From JANXQE01 sp035651635 (GTDB taxonomy: Bacteria; Verrucomicrobiota; Verrucomicrobiia; Limisphaerales; UBA8199): a stretch of DNA of 35,132 nucleotides. The DNA is taken from assembly GCA_035651635.1 (NCBI GenBank), contig DASRFK010000066.1, positions 1 through 35,132 of the forward strand, read 5' to 3'. The notes below the pieces were generated by a model. That model saw nothing but the letters and a program-made list of their open reading frames with translations. It was not told the origin of the DNA and did not search any database. The position numbers and the translations under genes were made by a program. This document shows positions 1 through 8,504 of this stretch, piece by piece (position 1 is the stretch's first letter; each line of letters begins with the position of its first letter).

Positions 1-177
1 CCACCTCACGCCCCAACGCCTCTCCCACCGACCCGTCCCGCTGTGCTTCCGCCACCCGCGGCCAAGGTGACCATTCGCAAAACACCTCCGGCTCCCAAAC
101 CGATCCCCGTCCAGCCGGAGGAGGAACCAAAGGAACCGTCCCAAACGCCCGAGGGGGGACTCGGGATGGACTTATGA
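1..177 (+). CDS. C-terminal end of a proline-rich protein (partial)
   Basis: The frame is open from the first base and stops with TGA at 175-177, giving the last 58 residues of a protein that begins outside the window. The tail is rich in Pro, Ala, Lys and Glu (for example KTPPAPKPIPVQPEEEPKEP), as in a disordered linker or periplasm-spanning segment. No catalytic motif is visible. The next gene starts 26 bases later on the same strand, so it probably belongs to the same transcription unit. The function is unknown. The evidence that it is coding is the uninterrupted frame and its position directly before a run of same-strand genes. Confidence 0.5.
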   Translation, partial: PPHAPTPLPPTRPAVLPPPAAKVTIRKTPPAPKPIPVQPEEEPKEPSQTPEGGLGMDL

Positions 178-202
178 ACAATTAACGTACCCAAAGAATC
201 CT

Positions 203-982
203 ATGAGACTCGCTCAAAATACGAACCCGGTGCCCTCACCGGCCAATGCACAGCATGCCGTAACAGCGGAAAAGCTCGCCGTCCACAGGGCGGCCGCCGC
301 CACGGCAGGCACAACCCCTCCAACGACGGCCCAGCACCGGCTGGCTTCACACCCAGCCAATAAAGCCTCCGTGGTAACACCCCTGTTAAAATTCCTGCGA
401 CAATGGGGCCCGCTCGAGGCCGCCATGGAATTCTTCGAGTGGGTCGTAACGGTTCAGGTAACCCGTCAGCCAAGCGCGCGCCCCGCGCCTCCCGTGCAAC
501 CCAGCAAACCGGCTCCAACTACACCGGCAGCCGAAATAGCGCCGCGTGCCGTCATCCTCTGTCCCGGCCCGCGGCAAAACGCGGGGCCGGTCCAAAATCC
601 CCAGGCCAGCCCCGGTGCATCGGCTATGCCCTTTTCGAATCAACGTGCGGCAGCGACACCCAGAATCTGCTCCATGGCGCAAGGCCGATCGCTTCAATTC
701 GTGGATGACGAGGAATGTCTGTGGGTCTTACCTCGCACCCACCTGGTGAGCTTTGACCAAATCAAGACCGCCACGGGCGATGTGCTCCAAATGGAGTTCA
801 CCGCTCACAGGGTACTCATCGAGTGCCATGCCGCTAATCAATCGACAAGTGCAATGATGCTCCTGACCGAGATACTCGCCGATCGTCCGGCGGAGCCTCT
901 CATTGCCCAGTTGGAAACCGTCGGATCAATCAAAGTCAATCCAGAGCCAGGCTATGAACTACCACAAATATTTCCTTTTTGA
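203..982 (+). CDS. Hypothetical protein with a disordered N-terminal half and a small C-terminal domain
   Basis: This is a 259-residue protein I do not recognise. Residues 1 to about 150 are low in complexity and rich in Ala, Pro, Thr and Gln, which suggests disorder. From about residue 160 there is a compact region with regular hydrophobic spacing: LQFVDDEECLWVLP, then VLQMEFTAHRVLIE, then a helical stretch ending MMLLTEILADRP. The same pattern occurs at the start of the next gene, so the two probably share a domain. The gene overlaps the next one by 29 bases in another frame, which suggests translational coupling. No signal peptide or membrane segment is seen. The ATG at 203 has no strong ribosome binding site, and the true start could lie further in. 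Confidence 0.55.
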   Translation: MRLAQNTNPVPSPANAQHAVTAEKLAVHRAAAATAGTTPPTTAQHRLASHPANKASVVTPLLKFLRQWGPLEAAMEFFEWVVTVQVTRQPSARPAPPVQPSKPAPTTPAAEIAPRAVILCPGPRQNAGPVQNPQASPGASAMPFSNQRAAATPRICSMAQGRSLQFVDDEECLWVLPRTHLVSFDQIKTATGDVLQMEFTAHRVLIECHAANQSTSAMMLLTEILADRPAEPLIAQLETVGSIKVNPEPGYELPQIFPF

Positions 983-1343
983 AGAAGACGACCAGGTATT
1001 TGGCTATCCCATCAGCCAGTCGCTAGGCCTGTGTCTGAAACCAGCCAAGGGTAACCAGACTGGCGGGGTGATCTTTATTCTGTTTGCCGATATTGTGATT
1101 CGGATTACCGAACCCGACCCCGCAATGCTGGCGCAAGTGTGGCAAAGTCTGTCCGACCCGACCGGCACCACCGCGTCCCTCCCCGGCAGCGAAGGACAGA
1201 CAATCGCGAGGGTGCCTTACAAGGACCCCAAACAGCCCAACTCTCCGGCCACGGCAAGCGTCCAAACCGAGGCTGACCTGAGTAACAGGCCGACAGTGGC
1301 GAACAAGCCGCCCGGGCATTTTACCACCAAAACAGCCGGCTAA
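954..1343 (+). CDS. Hypothetical small protein, related to the C-terminal domain of the preceding gene
   Basis: This 129-residue protein starts at the ATG at 954, inside the end of the previous gene. An in-frame ATG at 903 is also possible, but the sequence resembling the neighbour begins at 954. Residues 1-75 (YFLFEEDDQVFGYP, then VIFILFADIVIRITEP, then a helical stretch) align by eye with the last 100 residues of the preceding protein: an acidic FxxDDE/FEEDD strand, a hydrophobic beta hairpin and a helix. The last 50 residues are polar and probably disordered. Neither a catalytic motif nor a signal peptide is visible. The pair may act as partners or subunits of one assembly; this is inference. 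Confidence 0.5.
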   Translation: MNYHKYFLFEEDDQVFGYPISQSLGLCLKPAKGNQTGGVIFILFADIVIRITEPDPAMLAQVWQSLSDPTGTTASLPGSEGQTIARVPYKDPKQPNSPATASVQTEADLSNRPTVANKPPGHFTTKTAG

Positions 1344-1561
1344 GCGGAGGCAACCAAGAAGGCACAGCGCGCGCCAGAAATATTAAGGGCTTGCAGGGAG
1401 GTGTGCCCAAAACACCGAAAGAACCGCCGAGAAATCCAGCGGGTTGGTAGCTCGTCCAGAGCTGGCAAGAGGTAAGGCTGGCGGCTGCTCACGATTCTTT
1501 GGCCCGTCTCACGCGAGACCGGCCAAAGGAGGCTGACGCCCAACAAGCCCCGGCAGGAAAT
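1344..1561. other. Gap of 218 bases with no supported gene
   Basis: A purine-rich GGAGG occurs near 1346, but no start codon follows it at a usable distance. The frame after it, which stops at a TAA just past 1470, lacks a convincing start. A degraded or non-coding spacer is the simplest reading. Confidence 0.4.
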
Positions 1562-2071
1562 ATGAATACCAACTCGTTCGTTTACCCTGCCACACTCCCG
1601 TGCATCATGATCAACGCCGGCGGCCATTTGGACTTGCCCGATGAATCGCTCAGCGCGCGTCAATACCACGACCTCCAGCCCCTGCTGGCGCCAGGGGCAT
1701 CCATTGCGCTGGGTGAGCCGCCCTGCCCTGTCGACGTAAGCTGGGTTGAAAAGCCAGGCTGGCCAACGCAGTTTGAGATCTGCCGGCGTGACGCTCCCCT
1801 CCTGGTGGCCGGGTTGGCGACCGACGCTCGGGAAGCGACCCGGCTCCGGGGCTGGTTTAACCTGTTGCAAGGGGCCACGTTTCGCTGCCTGCAACAAAGC
1901 CAGGAACCGATTTGGCCGCGCGTCCACCCCTGGCTTGGGATTCTCCTTATGCCCGGCGCGCTGGAACTTTCCGACGCTCACCTTGACGCGCTCTGCGGGC
2001 TGGGTCGCGCGCTCGGTCAGGTCTGGCTGCGCCGGCGTCTCCAGCAGGCGGGGCCAACGGAGACAGAATGA
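1562..2071 (+). CDS. Hypothetical protein of 169 residues
   Basis: I do not recognise this protein. The ATG at 1562 is chosen because AGGAAAT lies directly before it; an in-frame ATG at 1499 would add 21 polar residues. The protein is soluble with no membrane segment. It has a beta-rich first half (ATLPCIMINAGGHLDLPDES, ASIALGEPPCPVDVSWVEKP) and an alpha-helical second half rich in Leu, Trp and Arg that ends in LGRALGQVWLRRRLQQ. It follows the two related genes on the same strand after a 218-base gap and may belong to the same accessory cluster. An overlapping reverse-strand frame (1340-1981) is rejected for its Arg/Gly-rich, unstructured composition. Confidence 0.55.
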   Translation: MNTNSFVYPATLPCIMINAGGHLDLPDESLSARQYHDLQPLLAPGASIALGEPPCPVDVSWVEKPGWPTQFEICRRDAPLLVAGLATDAREATRLRGWFNLLQGATFRCLQQSQEPIWPRVHPWLGILLMPGALELSDAHLDALCGLGRALGQVWLRRRLQQAGPTETE

Positions 2072-2383
2072 TGCCAGCCATCTCTAGCGATTGTGAATGG
2101 AAAAACGAACCAAATCTCGAACTAAACCCAGGCCTGCAAACACGTTGCATGACTTTTTGAAGACCTGCCCGATGAGGGCCAGGAGTGGCGTGTCCGCAGC
2201 ATCGCCAGCTTTGGTAAAATAGGTGGTGAATAACTTTCTTTATCTTTTGCTCACCATGCGACTCTTCGTTCTTGCACCCTGGTAGCAACCTGCCCTATTT
2301 GAATAGGTAGGTCGGATGCGTTAGATCTTCACGCTCCGAAGACGTAAAAGTGTCCGCCAGCGAAGGGTGAAACTCGGGTCGCG
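2072..2383. promoter_or_regulatory. Intergenic region before the Ig-repeat gene
   Basis: This is 312 bases without a supported gene on either strand. It must hold the promoter of the secreted Ig-repeat protein, but I see no clear -35/-10 pair, terminator hairpin or operator palindrome. The segment from about 2220 to 2310 is more AT-rich than its surroundings and is the likeliest promoter location. Confidence 0.3.
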
Positions 2384-4570
2384 ATGCCGCATGATACAAA
2401 AGCAGCAGTAGCCGGACGGGACGAAGGGGCGAAGCAGAAAACCCACCCGCACCACGGGATTTTTGGACGACCGGTTTGGGAATTCCTCAATACCGGCTTG
2501 GCAATCTTTTTTTTGGGCACCTCTCTTTTTGGCCTCCTTTCCGTTTCTGCTCAGAGCCCCGCAACTGTGATGTTGGCTTGGGACCCGAGTCCTGATTCGA
2601 ATGTGGTTGGTTATTTTCGATACTACGGCTCGGCCAGCGGCACCTACACAAACATCGTCGATGTCGGCCCGGCGACAAGCACTTCGGTTTCTGGTTTGCT
2701 TCACGGGAGCACGTATTACTTCGCGGTCACCGCTTACAACAGCATTGGGTTGCAAAGCCTTCCATCCAGCGAGCTGCCCTACACTGTTCCCCCTGATACG
2801 AATGGTTTGGTTGCCCCCGCGATCCTCAGCCAGCCAACAAACCAAACCGTCCTGGTGGGAGCAAATGCGAGTCTCCAACTCACCGCTTCCGGCACCGCCC
2901 CGCTCAGCTATCAATGGCTCTTCAACGGAGCCAATTTGCCGGGGGCGACCAGCAACCCTCTCGTTTTGACCAAAGTACAGCCCGCACAAGCCGGAGCCTA
3001 CTCCGCCGTCATCACCAACTCCGCCGGCTCGGTCACCAGCGCCGTGGCGCAACTGACCGTCCTGAGCCCGCCAGTTATCACAACCCAGCCGACCAATCAG
3101 ACCGTAGTTGCGGGAGCTGGTGTCACATTCCAGGCCACGGCTTCCGGCACCGGCCCGCTCAGCTATCAATGGCTCTTCAACGGAGCCAATTTGCCGGGGG
3201 CGACCAGCAACCCTCTCGTTTTAACCAAAGTTCAGCCGGCGCAAGCCGGAGCCTACTCCGCCGTGATCACCAACTCCGCGGGCTCGGTCACCAGCGCCGT
3301 GGCGCAACTGACCGTCCTGAGCCCGCCGGTTATTACAACCCAGCCCGCCAACCAGACCGTCGTTGCGGGAGCTGGTGTCACATTCCAACTCAACGCTTCC
3401 GGCACCGGCCCGCTCAGCTACCAATGGCTCTTCAACGGAGCCAACTTACCGGGAGCAACCAGCAACCCTCTCGTTTTAACCAAAGTACAGCCCGCGCAAG
3501 CCGGAGCCTACTCCGCCGTGATCACCAATTCCGCCGGCTCGGTCACCAGCGCCGTGGCGCAACTGACCGTCCTGAGCCCGCCGGTTATCACAACCCAGCC
3601 GACCAACCAGACCGTCGTTGCGGGAGCTGGCGTCACATTCCAACTCACCGCTTCCGGCACCGCGCCGCTCAGCTACCAATGGCTTTTCAATGGCGCCAAT
3701 CTGCTGGGAGCAACCAGCAACGCTCTGATTTTGACCACGGTCCAGCCCGCACAAGCCGGAGCCTACTCCGCCGTGATCACCAACTCCGCCGGCTCGGTCA
3801 CCAGCGCCGTGGCGCAACTGACGGTCCTGAGCCCGCCAGTTATTACAACCCAGCCGACCAACCAAACCGTCGTCGCGGGAGCTGGTGTCACATTCCAGGT
3901 CGCTGCTTCCGGCACCGGCCCGCTCAGCTACCAATGGCTTTTCAATGGCGCCAATCTGCCGGGAGCAACCAGCAACGCTCTGGTTTTGACCACCGTCCAG
4001 CCTGCACAAGCCGGAGCCTACTATGCCGTGATCACTAACTCCTCGGGCTCGGTCACCAGCGCCGTGGCACAATTGACGGTCCTGAGCCCGCCAGTTATTA
4101 CAACCCAGCCGACCAACCAGACCGTCGTTGCGGGAGCTGGCGTCACGTTCCAGGTTGCTGCTTCCGGCACTGCTCCTTTGAGTTATCAATGGCTCTTCAA
4201 CGGCAACAATCTGGCGAGCGCGACAAATAATTCTCTCCCGCTGGCCAATGTTCAAGCCAGTCAAGCGGGCGGCTACAGCGCTATTGTGCAGAATTCCGCC
4301 GGCTCCGTTACAAGCATTGTCGCCACCTTAACCATTGTCACCTCATCCGGAGCACCCACGATCTCCAAAGTCACCTTCACCGGCACAACTTGCTCCATCA
4401 CCATCGACAGCGTGGCAGGCCTGATCCACGTTCTGCAGTACACAGATTCTCTCGGCGGGAATGCCTGGATTCCCTTGCTCCCAGCCTTACCCGGAACAGG
4501 CCGAGCTTTGACCTTCCAGGACACCAACGCAGTGGCGCCCGTGCGCTTTTACCGAATTATTTCCTATTAA
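2384..4570 (+). CDS. Secreted protein with a fibronectin III domain, six Ig-like repeats and a C-terminal RFYRI module
   Basis: This is a 728-residue exported protein. Residues 1-33 are polar and residues 34-57 hydrophobic (GLAIFFLGTSLFGLL), ending in SVSAQS; this is a long-leader signal peptide or N-terminal anchor. Residues 59-142 form a fibronectin type III domain (VMLAWDPSPDSNVVGY, then GLLHGSTYYFAVTAYN). Residues 145 to about 654 are six immunoglobulin-like repeats of exactly 85 residues, each with QPTNQTV, SGTxPLSYQWLFNG and AGAYSAVITNSAGSVTS. The last 70 residues form a module ending VRFYRIISY that recurs in other exported proteins of the window. An adhesin, matrix or carbohydrate-binding role is plausible, and no catalytic residues are seen. 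The gene is convergent with the VanZ-LamG gene, with 46 bases between stop codons. Confidence 0.9.
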   Translation: MPHDTKAAVAGRDEGAKQKTHPHHGIFGRPVWEFLNTGLAIFFLGTSLFGLLSVSAQSPATVMLAWDPSPDSNVVGYFRYYGSASGTYTNIVDVGPATSTSVSGLLHGSTYYFAVTAYNSIGLQSLPSSELPYTVPPDTNGLVAPAILSQPTNQTVLVGANASLQLTASGTAPLSYQWLFNGANLPGATSNPLVLTKVQPAQAGAYSAVITNSAGSVTSAVAQLTVLSPPVITTQPTNQTVVAGAGVTFQATASGTGPLSYQWLFNGANLPGATSNPLVLTKVQPAQAGAYSAVITNSAGSVTSAVAQLTVLSPPVITTQPANQTVVAGAGVTFQLNASGTGPLSYQWLFNGANLPGATSNPLVLTKVQPAQAGAYSAVITNSAGSVTSAVAQLTVLSPPVITTQPTNQTVVAGAGVTFQLTASGTAPLSYQWLFNGANLLGATSNALILTTVQPAQAGAYSAVITNSAGSVTSAVAQLTVLSPPVITTQPTNQTVVAGAGVTFQVAASGTGPLSYQWLFNGANLPGATSNALVLTTVQPAQAGAYYAVITNSSGSVTSAVAQLTVLSPPVITTQPTNQTVVAGAGVTFQVAASGTAPLSYQWLFNGNNLASATNNSLPLANVQASQAGGYSAIVQNSAGSVTSIVATLTIVTSSGAPTISKVTFTGTTCSITIDSVAGLIHVLQYTDSLGGNAWIPLLPALPGTGRALTFQDTNAVAPVRFYRIISY
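2816..4345 (+). repeat. Six tandem 255-bp repeats encoding Ig-like domains
   Basis: The unit is 255 bp (85 codons) and is copied six times head to tail in frame. Long stretches match between neighbouring copies, such as TCAGCTATCAATGGCTCTTC and the AACTGACCGTCCTGAGCCCG block that closes each unit. Copies 2 to 5 are the most alike, while copies 1 and 6 are more diverged, as expected when internal copies are homogenised by recombination. The array could expand or contract without breaking the frame. Confidence 0.92.
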
Positions 4571-4616
4571 CGTCGCACTTCATTCCGCGACCCCTTTTCA
4601 AATACAGCCGTCGTCC

Positions 4617-6116
4617 CTACGCCTCCGTGCCGGGCCGGTATAATGACACGGCCACCGACACGCCCCCGGCGAGGCTAGTCAGCGGAATCAACCATAGATT
4701 AAAAGAAGGCAAGTTGGGAGTTGTCGTCGCAAGAACACCCAATCCCGCGACCAAGCTGACAACCAGGCATGGCAGCTTGCGCGTTGACGACCAAAGACCG
4801 GCCCAAGCGACCGCGGCCAGGACCCCCAAACTGCCGGCGAACGTCGGCAGCCTTGAATCCTCCGGATCCGAAAGCACCGCGCAGCGATTGCCCGCGCCCA
4901 AAACCGCTCCTGCTGCTTGATGCGATTGAACGGAACTGACCCTCTGTGCCGTAGAATTGTCGATTTCAGCTCCGTTCATTGCCGCGACGATCTCGGGTTT
5001 TGTCAGGGCAAGGGAATAGATCCTGACATCATCAATTAACCCTGAAAACTCAAAGCCCGAGTCGCTGCTGCGCCGGCCGACGTAGACCGGTTTCCGGGAA
5101 CTGCGCTGGGTGCCGGACACGGCCCCGAGCAAAAAACCGTCGTCCAATTCTCCATTCAAATAGACATTGAGCGATTTCGCCTCAGCATCGTACACCCCCG
5201 CAACATGGTACCAGGTGTTTAATGCGAGCGGCGTGGCTCCGTAGCGCGCCATCAATTCGCCGCAAGAGTCGCTGAGTTTGAAACCGATCGTGCGGGGTCC
5301 CCGATCGATGGTGGTGTCTAATTGGTAGCCAACTGTCGCCAGACGTGGAATGGTGCTCGCGCGCTCCCGAGAACCGCTGCTTTGTAAACTCGAAACAATC
5401 GCAGCGTCATCGGCTGGAAACGCAGTGGAGTTGATCCAGGCGCAAATCGTCATGTTGCCAGCCAACCGAAGGGCGGTGGCGCGTCCAAAACTGATGGCGT
5501 CCCTTTTACCGTCGAGCAGAATGGCGCTACCTCGCACTCCTGCAACCCTTCTCGCGCGGTGCTTCAGCCTCCCGTTGAGACCATGACCTGAAGAATCGAC
5601 GGCCTGGTTGCCGGCGCTTTCATCGAACCTCCATTCAGCTTCAAGGGTGCCTGGTGCCGTCACTCCGCGGGCATTGGGGGCTGTGGCGGCGTCCGTCCAA
5701 ATCCAGACATAGATCACAAAAGCCACCGCGAGCGCCGCAACTGCCCCACTCCGACCAATTCCCAGCGCAGGCGAACGCATCCTCCAACGGATGCTGATGA
5801 ACGCCCCGAGCGTCGCTCCGAGCAGGTTCGTCAAAACATCGATGGCCGAGGGGGTCCGGTGCACCATTACCAGTTGGAGGGACTCCGCAAATATCGAAAT
5901 GAGGCCCGCAGAGATGATTGCTCGCGCGAATCCGAACTTACCGAGCACAATTCCCACCGGCACATAGCCGCCGATGTTAGCCAGCACGTCCCACAGTCCG
6001 ACGCCAAAATCGATGCTTTCGCTGCCGAGTGGCCGCAACTCAACGGGGATGGCTGTCGCCGCCAGTACCAGGGTCAAGACCGGGGCTCGCAGCCTGATTC
6101 GAATGGTATCCGCCAT
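4617..6116 (-). CDS. VanZ-like membrane protein fused to a LamG (concanavalin-like) domain
   Basis: The ATG at 6116 is chosen because AAGG lies five bases before it; a longer in-frame start at 6209 adds 31 residues. The 499-residue product begins with a VanZ-like domain (residues 1 to about 150): several membrane helices, the ANIGGYVPVGIVLG segment and DVLTNLLGATLGA, matching the Asn/Gly/Asp pattern of that family. A LamG/laminin-G-like domain follows (about 160-405): WRFDESAGNQAVDSSGHGLN, MTICAWINST, NTWYHVAGVYD, FSGLIDDVRIYSLALT. Membrane helices return near the C-terminus (LPTFAGSLGVLAAVAWAGL onward). VanZ homologues affect glycopeptide sensitivity, but the biochemical role is unclear. The LamG part probably binds glycans outside the cytoplasm. 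Confidence 0.85.
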   Translation of the reverse strand: MADTIRIRLRAPVLTLVLAATAIPVELRPLGSESIDFGVGLWDVLANIGGYVPVGIVLGKFGFARAIISAGLISIFAESLQLVMVHRTPSAIDVLTNLLGATLGAFISIRWRMRSPALGIGRSGAVAALAVAFVIYVWIWTDAATAPNARGVTAPGTLEAEWRFDESAGNQAVDSSGHGLNGRLKHRARRVAGVRGSAILLDGKRDAISFGRATALRLAGNMTICAWINSTAFPADDAAIVSSLQSSGSRERASTIPRLATVGYQLDTTIDRGPRTIGFKLSDSCGELMARYGATPLALNTWYHVAGVYDAEAKSLNVYLNGELDDGFLLGAVSGTQRSSRKPVYVGRRSSDSGFEFSGLIDDVRIYSLALTKPEIVAAMNGAEIDNSTAQRVSSVQSHQAAGAVLGAGNRCAVLSDPEDSRLPTFAGSLGVLAAVAWAGLWSSTRKLPCLVVSLVAGLGVLATTTPNLPSFNLWLIPLTSLAGGVSVAVSLYRPGTEA

Positions 6117-6686
6117 TCCAGCCTTGAGAAGCGACACGATTCGGGTCACCGGCAAATGAAGGAGCGAAGTATGTTCGGCGGTTCGCGTGGGGGAAAACTG
6201 CCCGAGCATCGGCGCCTGTTCAAGGCAGATTCAAAAGAGAACGCCTCTGACTTGCGTTGGCCGTTTCGGTTGTAGAGGCGAGGGTTGGATGAACTAAATG
6301 ACATTTTCCCCCTTAAGCCCAAAATGCGCGGCTGCGGCCAAGAGGCGTGAGTCGTTGGAATGTACCTGCGTGAAACCCCGCCTATTAGGAGTAAGTTTAG
6401 AGCGTGTCTTAAAACCTCGGCTTGGGCGTGGACACCTGAGTTTGGAGTCCCGCCTTCAGGCGGTTTTGGCGCCGGGCCGCCTAAAGGCGGGACTCCAAAC
6501 CGAATTTTAAAACACGCGCTGAAGAGTTCAAGATATCCGTTCGCCAACGTGACCGAAGAGGAAATCAAGGCAGCGGACAGCCCCTGTTTCCGGTCGGCAC
6601 GGTTTGCCAGTCGCCGCTCGAATAACATTCGCCACGTACAGGATTGAGAGTGGGCCTGGAGCCTTTAAGCTTGAGGCACACAAGCG
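6117..6686. promoter_or_regulatory. Divergent intergenic region containing a palindromic repeat
   Basis: This region separates the VanZ-LamG gene (minus strand) from the histidine kinase (plus strand) and must hold both promoters. Its middle is taken up by the dispersed repeat at 6397-6520. Reading frames on both strands run through that repeat and have no protein-like composition, so I call no gene here. Confidence 0.5.
6397..6520. repeat. Dispersed palindromic repeat (MITE/REP-like), full copy
   Basis: The inner arms are a perfect 17-base inverted repeat, GTTTGGAGTCCCGCCTT at 6440-6456 and its complement at 6484-6500. The outer ends AGCGTGTCTTAAAA (6401-6414) and TTTTAAAACACGCGCT (6505-6520) are imperfect inverted repeats. 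The centre reads GGTTTTGGCGCCGGGC. A related copy lies at 27095-27207 and a partial end at 26122-26137, so this is a genome-wide family. It has no coding capacity and would have to be moved by an enzyme encoded elsewhere. Confidence 0.85.
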
Positions 6687-7976
6687 ATGAATACCGAACC
6701 GCTCACCGAATCAGAAAAGCAGACAGCTGAGCAAGCCACGCTGGAGAGCGAGCGACGCTACAAGCGCTTGCTGGCGTCGGTGACCGATTACGTCTATGCC
6801 GTGACGGTGGAGGAGGGACGGGCGATATCGACGGTTCACGGGCCGGGCTGCGAGGCGGTGACGGGCTATACCTCCGAGGAGTTCGAGCGGGACCAGCAAC
6901 TTTGGTATCGAATGATCCAAGAGGAGGATCGGCCCGCCGTGCTGGAGCAGGCGGAGCGTATTTCAAAAGGCCAGGAACCGCCACCGCTGGAGCATCGCAT
7001 TATTCACAAAGACGGTAGTGTGCGCTGGATCCGCAACACCACCGTGCCACGTAAGGATGCGCAGGGCCGACTGGTGGCCTACGACGGGCTGGTTTACGAC
7101 ATTACAGAAAGAAAAGAGGCGGAAGAACGGCTGACTCGTGCTCATGCGGAATTAGCCGCGAACGAGGAGGTCTTGAAGCGGACTCTGCAGGAGCTTAGGG
7201 CTGCGAACCAGGAACTTAAGGAAACGCAATTGCAATTAATCCAGGCGGCGAGGCTCGAATCGGTTGGGGCGTTGGCTGCGGGCGTGGCGCACGAGGTCAA
7301 GAACCCCCTCCAGACAATCCTGATGGGCTTGGATTATCTGGTTCCCAACTGCCCCTCGGAAAATGAAAACGTGGCGCTGGTGCTCAGCGATATGCGCGAA
7401 GCTGTGACGCGGGCCAATACAATTATTCGGGGGTTGCTCCAACTGTCCGCGCAGACGGATTTTGAGCTGAAGCGCGAGGACCTGAATGCGTCCGTCCGGC
7501 GCGCCCTGAACCTGGTCAAAGCCCAAATCATCGCTTCCAAGATCAGCGTCGTGCGAAAGCTGGACGCTCATTTGCCGCCGGTGAAAATGGATCGCGGCAA
7601 AATCGAGCAGGTCTTCATCAACCTCTTGATTAACGCGCTCCAGGCGATGTCCCCCGGCGGCGTTCTTACGGTCACTACGCGCGCCGGACAATTTGGCGAG
7701 GACCTCAAGGTGAACGAAACGGCCTTCCGCCAATTCAGCCGTGGCGAGCAGGTAGTGCTCGCGGAAGTGCAGGATACCGGCACCGGTATAGCCGCAGTCA
7801 ATTTGCCGAAGGTATTTGATCCATTTTTTACGACCAAGCCCGTGGGCGTAGGAACCGGGCTGGGGCTGTCGGTGGTTAAGAAGATAGTGGATTTTCATGG
7901 CGGAGGCATTGAAATACAGAACGCGGCGCAGGGGGGAGTGGTGGTGACCCTGGTTTTAAGGGCGGAATCGGAGTAA
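6687..7976 (+). CDS. PAS-domain sensor histidine kinase (cytoplasmic)
   Basis: This 429-residue kinase has no membrane segment. Residues 22-143 form a PAS domain of the PAS_3 type (HRIIHKDGSVRWIRNTTVP, then YDGLVYDITERKEAE). Residues 144-190 are a coiled-coil linker. The HisKA H-box is GVAHEVKNPLQT with the phosphorylated His at 202. The HATPase part has an N-box (QVFINLLINALQ, Asn316), G1 (DTGTGI, 363-368), an F-box (FDPFFTTK) and G2 (GVGTGLGLSVVKKI, 387-400), so all catalytic motifs are intact. It probably autophosphorylates on a cytoplasmic signal and passes phosphate to a receiver. The receiver gene 40 bases downstream is the natural partner. The PAS ligand cannot be told from sequence. 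Confidence 0.95.
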   Translation: MNTEPLTESEKQTAEQATLESERRYKRLLASVTDYVYAVTVEEGRAISTVHGPGCEAVTGYTSEEFERDQQLWYRMIQEEDRPAVLEQAERISKGQEPPPLEHRIIHKDGSVRWIRNTTVPRKDAQGRLVAYDGLVYDITERKEAEERLTRAHAELAANEEVLKRTLQELRAANQELKETQLQLIQAARLESVGALAAGVAHEVKNPLQTILMGLDYLVPNCPSENENVALVLSDMREAVTRANTIIRGLLQLSAQTDFELKREDLNASVRRALNLVKAQIIASKISVVRKLDAHLPPVKMDRGKIEQVFINLLINALQAMSPGGVLTVTTRAGQFGEDLKVNETAFRQFSRGEQVVLAEVQDTGTGIAAVNLPKVFDPFFTTKPVGVGTGLGLSVVKKIVDFHGGGIEIQNAAQGGVVVTLVLRAESE

Positions 7977-8016
7977 AGGCTATCTTGCGGAAAGAGACTT
8001 TGATAACATCAATGGT

Positions 8017-8412
8017 ATGGAAACTGAGAAGAAGCGGATCCTGGTGGTGGATGACGAGCCCAGCATCACTCGGCTGCTGAAACTGAACCTCGAACAGACC
8101 AACGAGTACGTGGTCCGGGCAGAAAATGACTCCGAGACGGCGCTGGCCGGTGCGGAGGAATTTCAACCGGACTTAATTCTGCTCGATGTGATGATGCCGG
8201 GTCTGGATGGTGGGGAATTGGCCAGCCGTTTTGAGGCCAACCCGAAGTTGAAAAACGTGCCGATAGTGTTTCTAACAGCAGCCGCTACGAAATCAGAGGT
8301 CTACGCGCGCGGGGGCAAGGTGGGAGGGCTTCGTTTTCTAGCCAAGCCGGTGGAATTATCGGAGGTGCTGGCGTGTCTCAAGCAACACTTGGGTGAGGGC
8401 GCGAAGAGGTGA
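8017..8412 (+). CDS. Single-domain response regulator (receiver only)
   Basis: This is a 131-residue CheY-like receiver. The acidic pair is Asp12-Asp13 (VVDDEP), the phosphoacceptor Asp57 (LILLDVMMPGLDG), the switch Thr87 (FLTAAA) and the conserved Lys110 followed by Pro (LAKPVELSE). There is no output domain after residue 125, so it must act by protein-protein contact or in a phosphorelay. It starts 40 bases after the PAS histidine kinase and is almost certainly cotranscribed with it. A second output protein is not encoded next to it. Confidence 0.94.
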   Translation: METEKKRILVVDDEPSITRLLKLNLEQTNEYVVRAENDSETALAGAEEFQPDLILLDVMMPGLDGGELASRFEANPKLKNVPIVFLTAAATKSEVYARGGKVGGLRFLAKPVELSEVLACLKQHLGEGAKR

Positions 8413-8504
8413 GTGGCGACCCTGCAAATAAGTGTTGGACCTTCCTCTGGGCTTAGGAAAGTCCATCAGTAAAAGCGACTCATAACAACGGCATAGTTTT
8501 TGAC

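Noticed and set aside
1340..1981. A 213-codon minus-strand frame overlapping the 169-residue gene
   Set aside because: The product is Arg/Gly-rich with no regular secondary-structure pattern, and the plus-strand frame has a ribosome binding site and more protein-like composition.
2914..4038. A 374-codon plus-strand frame inside the Ig-repeat gene
   Set aside because: It is the shadow of the 255-bp repeats in another frame; the repeats keep it open because each unit has the same length in codons.
3476..4264. A 262-codon minus-strand frame across the Ig repeats
   Set aside because: This is also a repeat shadow; its Gly/Arg-rich repetitive product is an artefact of the periodic sequence.
2816..4345. 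The regular 255-bp repeats as a CRISPR-like array
   Set aside because: The repeats are much longer than CRISPR repeats, are contiguous without spacers and encode Ig-like domains in frame.
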